Shown: positions 22,083-34,549, counted from the stretch's first letter. The stretch is 64,000 bases of DNA from Linum tenue (GCA_946122785.1 CAMGYJ010000004.1:61760679-61824678); one strand, 5' to 3'. The notes: a model not told the origin generated them from the letters alone. Made by a program: numbers and translations.

Positions 22083-25000
22083 AGTTCTCCAATACATTAT
22101 ACATCTAAGGTGTTGTCATGGATCCACCTTGAACAAAGGTGACTGACTCCACTCTTGATTATTGCAAGATCTTATAGCAAGTTTATAACATCACCCGACA
22201 ATTATCGAGACAATCTATAAAATCATATGACTAATATTATTCATGAACAGATAATAAATCGTTACTTTCTTCTCATTTCTCTTGATTATATCGAGGCAAT
22301 CTAGAAATCAATGTAGTGCAATGCATTGCAAGATCAATTATCCATGGTGATTATGTCCAATATGCTAATGAATGACCTTTTTGAGCGAATGAATAATGAT
22401 ATTGGTCACACATGAACATGCTCGGGTCGGGTCGGGTCAGAAAAGGGCCCCGACATTCCAATCATGGGTGACAGGCAGACAAGGCAAAAAGCGCCATCTA
22501 AAAGAGCAAAACAAAGCCAGCCAGCTGCTTTGATTAATAGAGCATTTGTTTGGCTTCGTGTTGTTAGCCATGTAGTGCAACCGACAACAATATTATGCCG
22601 GCGGACGAGCTATGAACATTGATTAATTACTATAATTAACAAAAATATATACTGTGGATTAGAATTAATTGTTGTCATTAAGCAAACTCCTTCGTTGAAG
22701 CATCCGTCGTTTCCTCTAACTTCGTTGAACTGTTCTCAAGATTATTCCCCCGTGATTACAGGAAACAATTAATAGAACTTTCCATTAAGCAGGCCATTAA
22801 TAATGGGAAATTCCCCCCTCTCAAAATTCTCTCCTATAGATCTTATTCTATTCCCTCCCCATCATTGCAACGTCTAATAAAAGATAGATTGTTTAAAGAG
22901 TTCAACTATAAATAAATAGCTTCATAATTAAATAGTTACCTTGGTTCGAAAATTAAACCGGTAGTTACCTTAACATTGTACCTATCTTTCTCACATGCAT
23001 ATCTGGACCACAACCATACATAGTCATTCGACAAATTACTTTTTTTTTTACCGCGTTTAAGATCTAGAAATTCCGTGCGTGAACCTCACACGCAGGTCCT
23101 CTCATATTGGAAAGACCGTTAACGCACCTTTAAATATACCAACTTAACAATAAGCAAAAAAAAAAAAAGGAACAATATTGTTATGATTTAAACTCAACCG
23201 AAACGATTCCTAGTTTTAATATGGTTTCATTTAGAAACTAACAGACAGGCTAAAACGAGAACGAATAGATGTTCATTTTTCGATCTAATTTCTGCATTAA
23301 GTCATCGATCCTCACTCGATTCAGGACCGAACCGGGCGAGACCCGGTCCTCGCCTCCATCATGACGAGGCAGTGGGGTTGGTTTAAAGAAGAGATATTTT
23401 GGGGAACCAATCGGCGGAAGAGCTGTTGGTTTGGAGATGGAGACGGCGGACGAGGTGGGGAATACTACATTATTATTTGTTATTATTATTATTATGGTTT
23501 ATATTCCATCAACAGTTTGAATTTTTGCAATAATGCTCTACTAGCTGTGACGTTTGTTCTTTTATTTTTTAGTTTTGTGGTAACAAAAAAAAAACACAAA
23601 GCAAGATATCGGTGGCAGGCAGCTAAGTGGTTCTTTCTGTCCATTACCGAATTTATGCCTTTCTTTATATACCTTATAATACATACTCAATACTGAAATA
23701 TTCTTTTGATTTTTCAGATTTCGATCTTGAGTTCGATACAAATCTTTGGCTGAACCCTAGTGGAATAGCCCAACTATTTCTATAGTGAACTTTAGGTGAG
23801 ACGAAAAAATTAACTCGATTTTTGTATTTACTTAATTTCGTATTGTTGCTATGCGATGGCGGGGAAAACTAGACGGTACGAACCAGAGAGAGAAAAAAAA
23901 AACAGCTAGGAGGAAGTAGGAACTACGAAGCAACTCCAGATTGGAATTGTGCCCAACAAATATAGAAAGGAAGCTACCACCACCCTTATGTTTTAAGCCA
24001 AGAACTGAAAATGGAATGGGAATGAGCTAAATAGGGGACAAGAGGTACAACTAATTAACAACTATAGTTAAATACATATACACACACGTCGAACTATGCA
24101 CTACAATTGGTAAGGCTTGTAATTTGTCGTCGGTCCGTCACCGTTTTTCGACCACCAACATTTGGATTCCTTTGAGTTTTATTATTCCGACCTATCTTGT
24201 TTAAATTTCTGACTCCGTCATTATTGCATAAGCAACTAGCTGCTACGATCGAACCAAACGACCACGAAACCCTTTCCAATAGAGAAATTAAGGCCTCCTT
24301 ATCTAGTGGTTGATTCTGAAATTTTATATCGGAGGTGTTCTCCTCCAAATTTAAATTAAAAAAATGAAAAAGAAAATATCCAACTAGTATTCAACAAAAA
24401 AAATTCAATTAGTACAAGTTACAAAACATGTCCGTTAGAATATACTCGACTGTAAGAAGAGGGGCACAATCGGTTGTTACCTAGTTGTCGCATAATCTGT
24501 TTTGTCGCAAGATCCGCTGTATTCCTCTCTGTTAGGGAACGATGCCGACGACATATTTTCATATTCTCAAAAAATTGGAACATTTTTAGGCAGAGATGGG
24601 ACCCCTTGAATGTAGGAGATTATAAGTCGTGGGGATGAGGATATCCGTGGTTTAGGTTTTCAGGTTTTGCTAAAATTGAGGATACGTGTTGGACATTTAT
24701 TTTCAAATGACAACATGAATTGAACCGTAGTAAAATGAAAAAACATGTTTACTAATAACTACCGTGTCACAAATTTAAATATTCAACCTTTTTAGATTTG
24801 TCCCCAGAAATCCCCGAACGAATCGACCGAATCCGCCCCTATCCTTACCCTACCATGTGCCAAAAAAACACGCTCATGAGTCATGACTCATGAGTAGTCT
24901 ACCACCACAAAACACACCTCACCATGGATAATATCAAAACATTTCATAGATCAATGCCAACTTCTTTCTCTTTCAGATATGTACGTACTTACGTACGTAG

Positions 25001-25818
25001 ATACATACATACATGCATACTCGTACATGCGTATTCTTTTGGCGATAAGAACAAGAGACGTTATCAGAATATGAGATATGAACAACCGGGGGAAAAAAAC
25101 CAAAATATGAGGCGTTATCATGGGATGGAAGTTTCTAGGGAAACTAAAAAAAACACTACAATACAATATTATCGTATTAAAATATTATTTCCTTTTTTCT
25201 CACAACAGAAATGAACTTAATAATTTGGTCGAGAACCTCGTGCTTTTCACCCAGTCCTAGGGTTCAGAGCAGAGCAGGGTGTGAGCAGTCCCTCTCTGAT
25301 TCCCAAACAGAAACGCCTCAGTGAGTCAGCCATGCAAAGCACAGGTATCGTTTTTGCCGTTATATTTAGACAGATCCTTTTCTGTTTCTCTTTTACTGCT
25401 TCAACATCAACTACTTTGACCTCGCCGTAAAAACTCAGCCAGAAAATAACTCCTTCATTCCCTCCTCCTTATCCTAATTCATAACGGAAAAAGAGCAAAA
25501 TCGCCGCGAATCTACGCCTCCCGAATCAGTAAAAAAAAAAAAAAAAACACTCCGCTTAACTCTCTCTCCCAAATACCTGGTTTGGTAAATATGATTTGGT
25601 TCGATATGGGATCGAACCGAACTAGTATAGAACCCTCATCACCTTGAAACTAATGCATAATACATTTTGCTCGAGTGGGAGCAAGACAGTGATTGAATTT
25701 GAAGTACAAAACTCGAATCAAACTCTCGTCGGTCCAGTTAGACGTGCACAATGGAACGATGAACCTGTCCTGGTTTGGATTCAGGTTGAGTTGGTATAGG
25801 ACATGAGCGAGAATGAAC
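22083..25818. other. AT-rich intergenic DNA without a supportable gene
   Basis: Longest frames are about 110 residues and have no recognisable family. Contains a TACG/ATAC-rich microsatellite-like stretch (about 24980-25030) and the palindrome listed separately. Confidence 0.45.
24873..24894. repeat. Perfect 22-bp palindrome containing TGACTCA/TGAGTCA
   Basis: The sequence CTCATGAGTCATGACTCATG plus AG is its own reverse complement. TGAGTCA is a GCN4-like bZIP site in plants. No gene lies within 1.9 kb downstream, so function is doubtful. Confidence 0.7.
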
Positions 25819-25823
25819 CGTAC

Positions 25824-26143
25824 TGTTATAAATGCGCTGCTACGGATCGGGAAATCGCCGGGATCGACAAAGCAAGAATACGAAAGCGAGAATCGAAAAC
25901 ACGACACACGATTTACGTAGTTCACTAACACGATGTGTGTTAGCTACGTCCACGGGGGAGAGAGAGCCGATTTCACTATATTGAGGAGATTACAGATTAC
26001 AGAGGAGTATGAGAAGTATTTATAGTACTTCTCCATGTGGGTCTAAACCTAATCCAAACTAGCAAAGGAAACGGTTACAGACCAGGCCCAGAACCCGATT
26101 ACCAGTCGTAGCGGCTGATAGTCCGATTCAAGTCATATAAACA
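25824..26143 (-). mobile_element. Copia solo LTR, same family as the element at 37573-42478
   Basis: On the minus strand it matches the 405-bp LTR of the 37.6-42.5 kb Copia element end to end, except for an 85-bp internal gap. It is flanked by the perfect 5-bp duplication CGTAC (25819-25823 and 26144-26148), so it is a genuine solo LTR made by recombination between two LTRs. The gap falls between two copies of CCCGA in the full-length LTR, one of which is kept. It has several substitutions, so it is older than the intact element. Confidence 0.9.
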
Positions 26144-26148
26144 CGTAC

Positions 26149-26801
26149 TTATTGAATATCAATGCAAAAATTATGGATTGTGTATACTCAATACTGTAGT
26201 GTACCATACATCAAACCTGGACAACAACCCAATTCATACCAAAAGCTGAATGGACCATGTTCTAAATATTGAATCAGATCATATTCATGTTAACGATTAT
26301 CACTTAGATTCGCTTTCATAGTATTCTCTACAAAATCACCGAGAAAAATCTGACTGAAAATTGAAGTCTAACCAAACATCTGAATCAAAATGAGCTTATA
26401 AGTTCTAATATGTTTTTGTCCAGTCAGTTCGATATCATTTCGATCCGATTCTGATCAAACTATATGTTAGACCATATGATCTCTTAAAATGAACCGGTGT
26501 GAACCGAATGGTTACCCACGACACAAGTACACAACCCTTCCAACGTGACCAAAACGTTAAATTTCCAGCCCTCTTTGTCCCCTACAACCCGTTGTTTCCC
26601 ACAAACTTTCTCCTTCCAATCCATCCAACGAAAGATCCAATTCCAAGCAGCTGCCCTCTCTCTCTATCTCTATCTGTCTGTAAGCTGTAAGCAATAAAAC
26701 ATTTTCCTTTCTTCCCCAAAAAAAAAACTCCCAAATCATCTCTCTCTCTCTCTCTTCCTCTGCTCTCCCCCTTTTCCGTTACCCTTTTCTCCCCACAAAA
26801 A
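26149..26801. other. Intergenic DNA and 5' leader of the DUF538 gene
   Basis: Mostly AT-rich with no element seen. The last about 65 bp hold a pyrimidine-rich patch (CTCTCTCTCTCTCTCTCTTC near 26740) typical of plant core promoters or leaders. Confidence 0.4.
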
Positions 26802-27456
26802 ATGTCGACTCTCACACCATCCACAATGGCTTCCATAATCATCTTCTCCGTCTCCCTCCTCCTCATCCTCCTCTCACCCCCCGCCGCCGCCGGCAGCGGG
26901 ATGTCGTCGTCGCTCCAGAAGCTCCTCCACAGCCAGGGACTCCCGGGGGGATTGTTTCCAGACAATGTCAAATCGTTCGATCTCGATTCCTCCGGCCGGC
27001 TAGAGGTCGAGCTCGACGGCCCCTGTTTGGCCAAGTTCGAAAACAGAGTGTTCTTCGAGAGCGTGCTCCGAGCTAATCTCAGCTTTGGCGGGCTCATCGG
27101 AATGGAAGGGCTAACTCAGGAGGAGCTCTTCCTTTGGTTTCCTGTCAAAGGGATCTTCGTCACGGATCCGGCCTCGGGGGTTATCTTGCTCGATATTGGT
27201 CTCGCGCGCAAGCAGCTCTCTGTTTCTCTGTTCGAAGAACCGCCTTCTTGCAAGGCTCAACAAGGTACAATTTTCGAAAAAGCTCTCAACTTTAGAGGTT
27301 TCGATGAAATCCCATTTGTATGGCGGGATTGAATTGGATTTACTCAATTGGGGTGACATTTTTTTTTTGTTTGCAGGTGAATTGTTGAAGGAATCCACAG
27401 AAATGGTGGGATTTGGAGCTGAGAGACGAGGAAAAAAGGTTTCAGCTTTCATATAG
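26802..27456 (+). CDS. DUF538 family secreted protein
   Basis: Two exons, 26802-27264 and 27377-27456, joined by a short GT-AG phase-1 intron, encode 180 residues, the usual size for this family. An in-frame second ATG at 26826 could also serve as start. Residues about 9-31 form a hydrophobic signal peptide (IIIFSVSLLLILLSPPAAA). The DUF538 core follows: LLHSQGLPGGLFPDNVKSF, LEVELDGPCLAKFENRVFFE, LSFGGLIGMEGLTQEELFLW and a C-terminal basic SAFI end. The biochemical role of DUF538 proteins is poorly defined; they are often annotated as plant-specific and stress-responsive. Family assignment is firm, function is not. Confidence 0.9.
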
Positions 27457-29197
27457 AGGGTAACAGAGATGGAGAATTTTCAAGTTTCCTTCCCTCCACC
27501 GGTTTTGATTCTTCTTTTTCTTCCCCAGTTTTCTGGGTTTTTTCTTCTTTATGTTCTTCTTCTTTTACTTTTTTTACAATTTCTTTTTGTTTCTCTTGCT
27601 TTTGTTTGAATCAAAGTTTTGAGTGGGGGAAAAGGAGTAGTAGAGGGTAGTGATAGAAATTGTACAAATGTTGGTAGTGAACTTTTGGTGGGGGGAAAAT
27701 GGAGGGAGGGATTAAGGATTCTTGAATTCTCTTGTTGATAAACATTTTGATTTTTAGTTTATAGAGTTCCAAAAGATCTTTGTTTTTTTTTTGTGTTTGG
27801 ATGATTTTCTTCCTTAATTTCATCTATATACTTGCAATTAGGGCAGCAATTAGTGGGGGGAAGATGGAGTGATTAGAAGCTCAAAGGAGTAGATTATGGT
27901 CTTAATTAAATGTCCACTGAAGACTGAAGTGACCATTTCTGGCAAGTGGTAAGGTTGTTAGCTACTACAAATGTTTAGGTAATTACCAAGTGGAGAATCA
28001 CTCTTTTTATAGAAAATCCAGATATTGCTGCCACAGTGCCGCAAATTCTACTCCATTTTGTGGTCACAAGGTTGAGACAGGATTGGAAGAAAAAAGCCGG
28101 ATTCCATGGTTGTTTTCCAGCAAGTTGTTGATTGTCTGAGTGAATCTCTTCCCTTTTTGGCTCTATACTCTTGCTCCAGAACAAACTTTTCAGCAAGTTA
28201 CTAGATTCGTGAAGGATTCCATGGTTGATTCCCAGCAGGTTACTGGATTCGTGCAGGGGATTCGATTTTCTAATATTTTATGATGCAATGCTATTGCGAT
28301 CGATCGTATCTTACCCTTCTTTTGAAATCAATATAAGTTTCAGAGATTTCAAGAGAATTATATATAGTACGATGGATGAGAGTGGAATCGTTATTAGACA
28401 CTTGTAGTTGATCGATAACATACCTTCTTTATAGGTAAGGAATCTAGCACTTCAAGCAAGTTATATATCCTATGATAACGAGAGTGAAATCACTATTAGA
28501 AATAGGGTAAAACATGTAGAAATGAGACGAACTTTCTAGCTTACCAATCATTTATAACCTTCTCTACAAGCAAGGCGCCTATATAGGAATTCTTTCTTCT
28601 TGTATGCTCGAAGACGTTTTATCTTTCATTCACAATCATCGATCAATCTTAGAAGAACTTTGGGCAAATCATTCATAGTCCAGTAGCCCGCTACACTATG
28701 AAATCATGTGCTCTTTTTGATCATAGTCATCAAGTGCATTTTCCAAGTTTGGTTACCTATACTCTTGCGGATAACCATTGTCATTTTCTCCCACACACAC
28801 ACACACCAAAAAGACCAATGTCACTTACCTAATTTCAACAAGAAATCAATCAAGATACGAGACTTTACGAGACTTCAAGAGCAATAATCCGATGAATGAG
28901 AATGGAATCATTACTAAGCATTAAGCAATTAGGTAAACCTAAAGACACTACATAACCTAGATATACCAAGCCTCTCAATCTCTGTCTTTAGTCTCCAAGA
29001 TCTTATTGGTCATGTGCACCAATCAAGTTTGGTTTTGAACTATACTAGTAACAACAAACCATGCTTCACTTCCCTAACTTCAACAACAACAGATGGTGAA
29101 GGTCTTACAAATATACAACATCTCTAGTGACAACCAATCTACCCAAAAAGAGTAACCATTACCAACCCACTTACTGTGATGCACTTGTTGTCCTGTT
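27457..29197. other. 3' flank and intergenic DNA, no gene seen
   Basis: Contains the DUF538 3' UTR at the start (T-rich), an imperfect repeat of GATTCCATGGTTG(A/T)TT(C/T)CCAGCA(A/G)GTT near 28102 and 28214, and an (AC)n run near 28795. No coding homology recognised. Confidence 0.4.
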
Positions 29198-29467
29198 TTA
29201 TGGCCGAGTTACCAGCATTTGGTTCTTCCTCGTCACCCTTATGTAGCAGAAGATGCCTGCAACTATGGCCATCAAGAACCCACCTAGAATCACGTCTCCA
29301 CCGATGAAGGATCGATCTCGATGGTGCCCGACTACCCTCCTGATGCCCGGAATTCGTGGCAACGATGATGGCGATGGGCTTGATGCAGGGGATGATTGAC
29401 TCAATCCAAACACAAAGAGATGAGCTATTACAGAGCAAGCTATGTGCAAGTGGAAGAAACAACCCAT
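29198..29467 (-). CDS. Small single-pass membrane protein, function unknown
   Basis: An 89-residue frame starting at the ATG at 29467. Residues about 7-23 are a hydrophobic signal or anchor segment (HIACSVIAHLFVFGL), followed by a Ser/Pro-rich stretch (SQSSPASSPSPSSLP), a basic region with HHRDRSFIGGDVILGG, a second hydrophobic segment (FLMAIVAGIFCYI) and a basic RVTRK tail. The pattern of signal, Ser/Pro linker, HHxDxSxxGGxVILGG, transmembrane helix and CYIRVTRK resembles a family of uncharacterised small plant transmembrane proteins. The conserved-looking core suggests a real single-exon gene, but I cannot give a function. The open frame extends further 5', with poor composition. Confidence 0.65.
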   Translation of the reverse strand: MGCFFHLHIACSVIAHLFVFGLSQSSPASSPSPSSLPRIPGIRRVVGHHRDRSFIGGDVILGGFLMAIVAGIFCYIRVTRKNQMLVTRP

Positions 29468-31030
29468 TTCAGTATAAGGCCAAAAGTTAGTCTTTGGAGT
29501 GATGAAAGTAGTACTGTGGTGTATATATATATATGCATGTGTGTGTGTCTCCAGCCGCGTTACAGAGTGGCAAAGTTTAACAAAGGGAGTTAGGTGAGAA
29601 AGAAATATGAAATGAGCATCGAGGAATCGATTTCTGAGCAAAAAGCCCAGAAGGAGTCTAGTTTTAAATGGAGAGAATGTTGTGTTTGGGATGCAGCAAA
29701 TATCAAAATCAAGTCTAGTCGTCTTTTTGTCTCTGTTCCATAATCCTGGTTGGACGCGGATTTGTTGTAGCTTTTGGCTTTTGAAGATTTGACAAATCTG
29801 TTTCTTTCTGTATACTCTGGACCAGGCCATAAACTAGTCAGTCCTTTTTGTCACTACACAGTCCTGGGCTCACACGGATTCATCACTTTAACCTTGTTTC
29901 TTAATCCTTTTCTTTCTCCCTTCTGGTGGTCTTTCTCGACAACTCGAATTGTTAAGATCAATTGATTGTTGATGCGATATCAAATCTTTTGCAGACGGAA
30001 GAATTGGAGCTTGAATTTGAATAGTCCATGATATTATTAACTTAATTTAAAGCATGTCGAATTATTAAGAGAGGTTATTGAAGCTTATAATTATGTTATG
30101 CCTTTGCTAATAATCCTTTTGTTCCTTAAGCAGTAGGTGAAGAGATCTTTGTGGTTCGGTAGACCAACAATGGTGACAACTACAAAGCTCAAAAGAACAT
30201 CCTTTGAAATTAATCTAAGTCAATCCCTTTCCTCTAAAAAAAAAAGCTTCCATTAATTTTCTGTTTCTTCATATTCCCTTTCATAGTCTGTATCAGCAAC
30301 TCCTTGATCTGCTGAACCATTGCCATCTCTTCACTAACCACCTGAAAAGAACAACATAGGAATCTTCTAGGACCTCTCTACTGATGAACAATCCTTAGCA
30401 ATTGCTAAAGTGAGGTGGAGTTTATGTAGCATTTTTCTAGCAATTGTTAGGGATGTGAAGATTCAGGGATGGAGATGGTCTAACAAGTTAACTTCTTCGG
30501 TTCACCTTTGCATTACTATAGGCAAACCAAACTTGGCAAACGAGGTAAGTGAGCTTCTCAAGGAGGGAACAAGAGCGACATCTAGTGATACTACTCCTAA
30601 TTTTCAATTTGAAGGTCTGAGATTCAAATTCGTTAAATAGCACTTAACAATAAAAATACAAACTTATGTCTTGTAGAATCACCTTCCAAATCATAGCTTC
30701 CCAAAGTAGTTTGAGATGAAGGCTATTGATTTTTTTATAACGGTGAATGAAGACAATTAAACTTTACTAGAACAACTTCATTAGTGTCTAAGATATATAA
30801 GATTTTTCACAAAAAAAAGAAGATATAATAAGAACTATTTTAAGATGAATCGGCTCATTGTAGTTATTCATTGAAGCTTTAATTTTCTCTATCTAAAATT
30901 ATAAAGCTTATTCAACCTAATTTGTTTCAAATTTTCTCCTGTATTTTTTTTGCATAGAATTTTCTTCTGTGATTTTGGTTTTGAGCGTTTAATGTTTTTA
31001 ATTTTCTGTAACATTTATCTCAATTCCTCC
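29468..31030. other. Intergenic DNA without a recognised gene
   Basis: A TATATATATATATG microsatellite (about 29522-29535) lies just upstream of the small minus-strand gene and could act as its TATA region. The rest has only short frames. Confidence 0.4.
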
Positions 31031-31039
31031 AGGCTCCAA

Positions 31040-31110
31040 CACCAAAACCCTAACAATGCTATGCTCCGTAAGGAGGCCCATTTCAACGGCCCAGAGGCCC
31101 AAAATAAACC
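31040..31110 (+). promoter_or_regulatory. Telo-box and site II motifs upstream of the first PPR gene
   Basis: AAAACCCTAAC (telo-box, about 31044) and two GGCCCA motifs (site II, TGGGCC on the other strand, about 31076-31105) lie 100-160 bp before the ATG. This combination is known from promoters of plant ribosomal and mitochondrial genes. Regulation is inferred. Confidence 0.5.
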
Positions 31111-31200
31111 GCGCAAGTCCAATAGCTTTCTTATAGTTATTTCGCTCGTCGGGCAACCTGAGGGACTGAACCATCACTCCGTTGCTCGAAATCCCAAAAA

Positions 31201-32385
31201 ATGTCGGCTCTCGCCCGCCTCCTCCGCCGCGCATACTCCACAGCCACAGCGACCGCCGCCACCACTACCGCCACCGCTGCTGCCGCCGCCGTCGAGCCCA
31301 GTCTCAAAGCACTCTCCGCGGGCCTCTACAAAGAGCGCAGCCTCAAGCGCCTTGTACAAAAGTTCAAGAAGAACTCGGTAGACCCGCGATTCCGCACCAA
31401 GATCGGCGTTTACGAAGACGTCGTCCGCCGCTTGACCTCCGCGAAATGCTTCAACTGGATCGAGGAGATTCTCGAGGACCAGAAGCGGTTCAAGGACATG
31501 TCCAAGGAGGGTTTCAACGCCCGCCTGATTTCTCTCTATGGGAAAGCCGGGATGCTCCAGCACGCACACGAGGTGTTCGACGAAATGCCCAGTAGAAACT
31601 GCAAGCAGACTGCGTTGTCCTTCAACGCCCTTCTCGCTGCGTGTTTGAATTCCAAGAAGTTGGAGAAGGTCGAGGAGTTGTTCAATGAGTTGCCGAAGAA
31701 GCTCGAGATTCAACCTGATGTGGTGTCCTACAATACCCTGATGAAGGCCTATTGCGAAATGGGTTCGCTCGAGTCGGGAGTGAAGCTCCTCGACGAAATG
31801 GAAAGCAAAGGTTTGGTGCCTAATCTGATTACTTACAATATCCTTTTAAATGGGCTTTATGCAAATGAGAAACTTGAGGATGGGAATAGAGTCTGGGAGA
31901 AAATGGTGGGGAAGGAAGTTTCTCCTGATATTAGAACCTACAATGCCAAGTTACTTGGGTTGTCTTTGACAAAGACAACAAAAGAAGCAGTTGAGTTACT
32001 TGAAGAAATGAAGAACAAGGAAATCACACCTGATGCTATTAGTTTCAGTGTCTTGATCAAAGGGTTTATAAAGGAGGGAAATTTGGAGGAAGTGAAGCGA
32101 GTGTATGGTGAAATGCAGGAAGCCGGGTTTAAACCCGATAAGTTTGGTTTCTCAAAGCTGGTTCCATTTGCTTGTGAGAAGGGCGATATGGGTTTTGCTT
32201 CAGAACTTGCCAAAGATGTTTTCAAGGCGAAGAGGCTTCTCGAGGAGGAGCTGTTGCAGCAAGTGGTGGACTGTTTAGCTAAGGAGTCGAAGCTCAAGGA
32301 AGCAGAGGAGGTCGTCCAGCTTGGAAACAAGTGTGGTTACTTTCATTATAAACTGAAGGTGCCAACAGAGGAGCAAGCCAACTAG
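31201..32385 (+). CDS. P-type PPR protein, probably mitochondrial (mitoribosomal PPR-like)
   Basis: Single-exon 394-residue protein. The first about 40 residues (MSALARLLRRAYSTATATAA...) are Ala/Thr/Arg-rich and lack acidic residues, like a mitochondrial presequence. From about residue 95 onward there are around seven 35-residue PPR repeats, shown by recurring signatures: NARLISLYGKAGMLQHAHEV, SFNALLAACLNSKKLEKVEE, SYNTLMKAYCEMGSLESGVK, TYNILLNGLYANEKLEDGNR and SFSVLIKGFIKEGNLEEVKR. There is no E, DYW or SMR domain. It resembles the small P-type PPRs, such as Arabidopsis At1g55890/At3g13160, reported as plant mitoribosome components; that link is inference. A paralogue lies at 53297-54439. 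Confidence 0.88.
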   Translation: MSALARLLRRAYSTATATAATTTATAAAAAVEPSLKALSAGLYKERSLKRLVQKFKKNSVDPRFRTKIGVYEDVVRRLTSAKCFNWIEEILEDQKRFKDMSKEGFNARLISLYGKAGMLQHAHEVFDEMPSRNCKQTALSFNALLAACLNSKKLEKVEELFNELPKKLEIQPDVVSYNTLMKAYCEMGSLESGVKLLDEMESKGLVPNLITYNILLNGLYANEKLEDGNRVWEKMVGKEVSPDIRTYNAKLLGLSLTKTTKEAVELLEEMKNKEITPDAISFSVLIKGFIKEGNLEEVKRVYGEMQEAGFKPDKFGFSKLVPFACEKGDMGFASELAKDVFKAKRLLEEELLQQVVDCLAKESKLKEAEEVVQLGNKCGYFHYKLKVPTEEQAN

Positions 32386-33175
32386 AGGTTTGGTTTAGAT
32401 GGGTTTGTTTCATTTTCTTGTAGCATTGAGTTTAAATAATTGCCAGTGGTTACTAGGAGAGTTCAGTAGTATGGTTATTTGACAGGGTTATTGGAACTGT
32501 AACTGAAGGAAGCTCATCAAACTAGTTTGTGTTTTTACAGTGGAAAGTTTGTTCCTGCAAAACGTTATGCTGTTCTTGTATATGCTTCGTTTTGGTATCA
32601 TCTCTGCGTAAATTGCTTCTCTATCTCTCCTTTTTTTCGTACGTTAGTCCATTGTTGAAACACATCACCTTCGTCGCAATTTCTTACTATTGGGAACGAG
32701 AGCTCCAATGGTGATTCATTCGGACTGGCAGATTTTATGAGTTGTTTGAAGGTTTGAATTTCAAGTAATGTATTTAGTTAAATACATAGTTAAGATTAAG
32801 TTGTTTTTTGGGGTAAATTTGTGAGAATAGAATTAATGTATTACATTTTCATCTTACAATCAAATCATTTTGAGTGATTATCAATCTCTATCAAAATGTG
32901 AGATTGTTAACAAGAAATTGTTTATCCAATTTTGTTCCATGGTTCATACACAATCTAAACCAACGATAAACTATTTTCAAAATTCATACATTTAATCAAT
33001 GCATCAAATTACAATATACAAATTGATTAATTAACATCAATTTGGAGGATCTCAACCTCCAAATGATTCGTTAGTGAAGGTTCTCATTGACTTATGTGCT
33101 ATCATGCCATGTCAATGTGTAGTCTGAACCACCTCTATCACACATGTACTATTCCTCATTGGGAATGTTATTCAA
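32386..33175. other. 3' flank of PPR gene and AT-rich intergenic DNA
   Basis: Likely includes the PPR 3' UTR in the first about 250 bp. No further gene seen. Confidence 0.4.
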
Positions 33176-34200
33176 GGTGGGTTACTGTCACGATTTCAGC
33201 TCTATCTACTAAATTTTGGACATGATACGGATTTAAGAAAACTCGGATAAACATAGTTTATTAGTGTAAAGTTGATACCAAATTAAATTATTAATTCTAT
33301 TTTTTCATTGATTTCTCAAGCTAATGTGATATGTTGACTAATTGTCAAAGTTGTTAACCGTTCAAGTTGACGAACAACCCAAGAATCGAGACAAAGTGGT
33401 CTAATTATTGTAACATTTTGTACATGATAGTAATATTAAAAATTCGGGCCAAACTAATTCATTAGTATAAAGTTTAGACCAATCAAAGGTATCAACACAA
33501 TCAAAATCGAGCCGAACAAGTTGGTTGGTCTGATAAAAACAAGACTCGTCCACCAATCTAGCTCGGAGAAACTAAAAACTCGCTAACATAATCAAAATCG
33601 AGCCGAACAAGTTTGCAGTCGTTATTTCCTTGGTCCCGTCGTCGCTCTAGGTCGGGTGAGTCACTCTATCGACAGAGTAACGACCCTCTAATCCCTCATA
33701 TCACTGGCTACCCAGTTTTGGACCCCTATGATCTATTTATAGTACTTTGGTTATTTTTTTTGGAAGAAAAAAACGGCCTTTAACGTGTCTTCTGAGCTTT
33801 CATGAAGCTTCCTCGACGTAGTCACCACGTCAGGACGCATCTGGACAAATTCCTGAAGAAGTTTAGGCTCCCTCCTAAACGGCGCTCGGAACTGTATTTT
33901 TTTAAAGGAAAATAGTGTTTGGGCCGCCGTTTCTGAACTTTAACTACTTCAGACTACTAACTTGTCTGAGACTTTTCTCCCTCGTCCGAACATCAAATCA
34001 GGCCTCGTTTGATCGTGGATGCTCGTAGTCTCGTCCTCTTTCATTTCAACGATGATCCCCTTCTACTACCAAGTGGTCCACTAGCTTACTTTGACATGAA
34101 AATGCACATTACGCTAACAGAAGCGTGTCGATAGTATAAAAGCAATCCCAGGGTTGATGGCATAAATTCAATGTATTATGACGCTAATGATGAGAAATGT
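33176..34200. repeat. Unclassified LTR-like or composite repeat
   Basis: A block ATCAAAATCGAGCCGAACAA occurs twice (about 33499 and 33591), and the phrase TTAGTGTAAAGTT/TTAGTATAAAGTT recurs (about 33262 and 33461). A TATA-like CTATTTATAGTA at about 33732 in GC-richer DNA would suit an LTR promoter. No paired LTR, PBS or ORF was found, so the class is open. Confidence 0.35.
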
Positions 34201-34549
34201 ATGCACTTTGGGTCACAATTCGGGAGTCTAGAACAGATATTTTTACGTGTCATCAAGAAGATGAGACATATTTACCTGAATGACTAGACTAGGGAAGGGA
34301 GTGAGGAATTGAGACACTGAGTGGGCTTGGTGATTGATGGATGAGGACTTGGGTGCATGGTGAAGGAGAAGTGTTGGCTTCAACTTGCAGTAGATAACTG
34401 AGTCGATTCATTTCATTATTTGGTTCTTGGTTAACGACTGCTCTGATGTATGGTACGTACTTTCTGGGACAGCTAGCCTAGCCACTTGTTTGTTCATATG
34501 TTTATCTCGTTCTTTAATTGGTGGACGACGACTATTTATTCATCAGGCA

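Noticed and set aside
25650..25931. 93-residue minus-strand frame as a gene
   Set aside because: It overlaps the solo LTR and the frame has no family resemblance.
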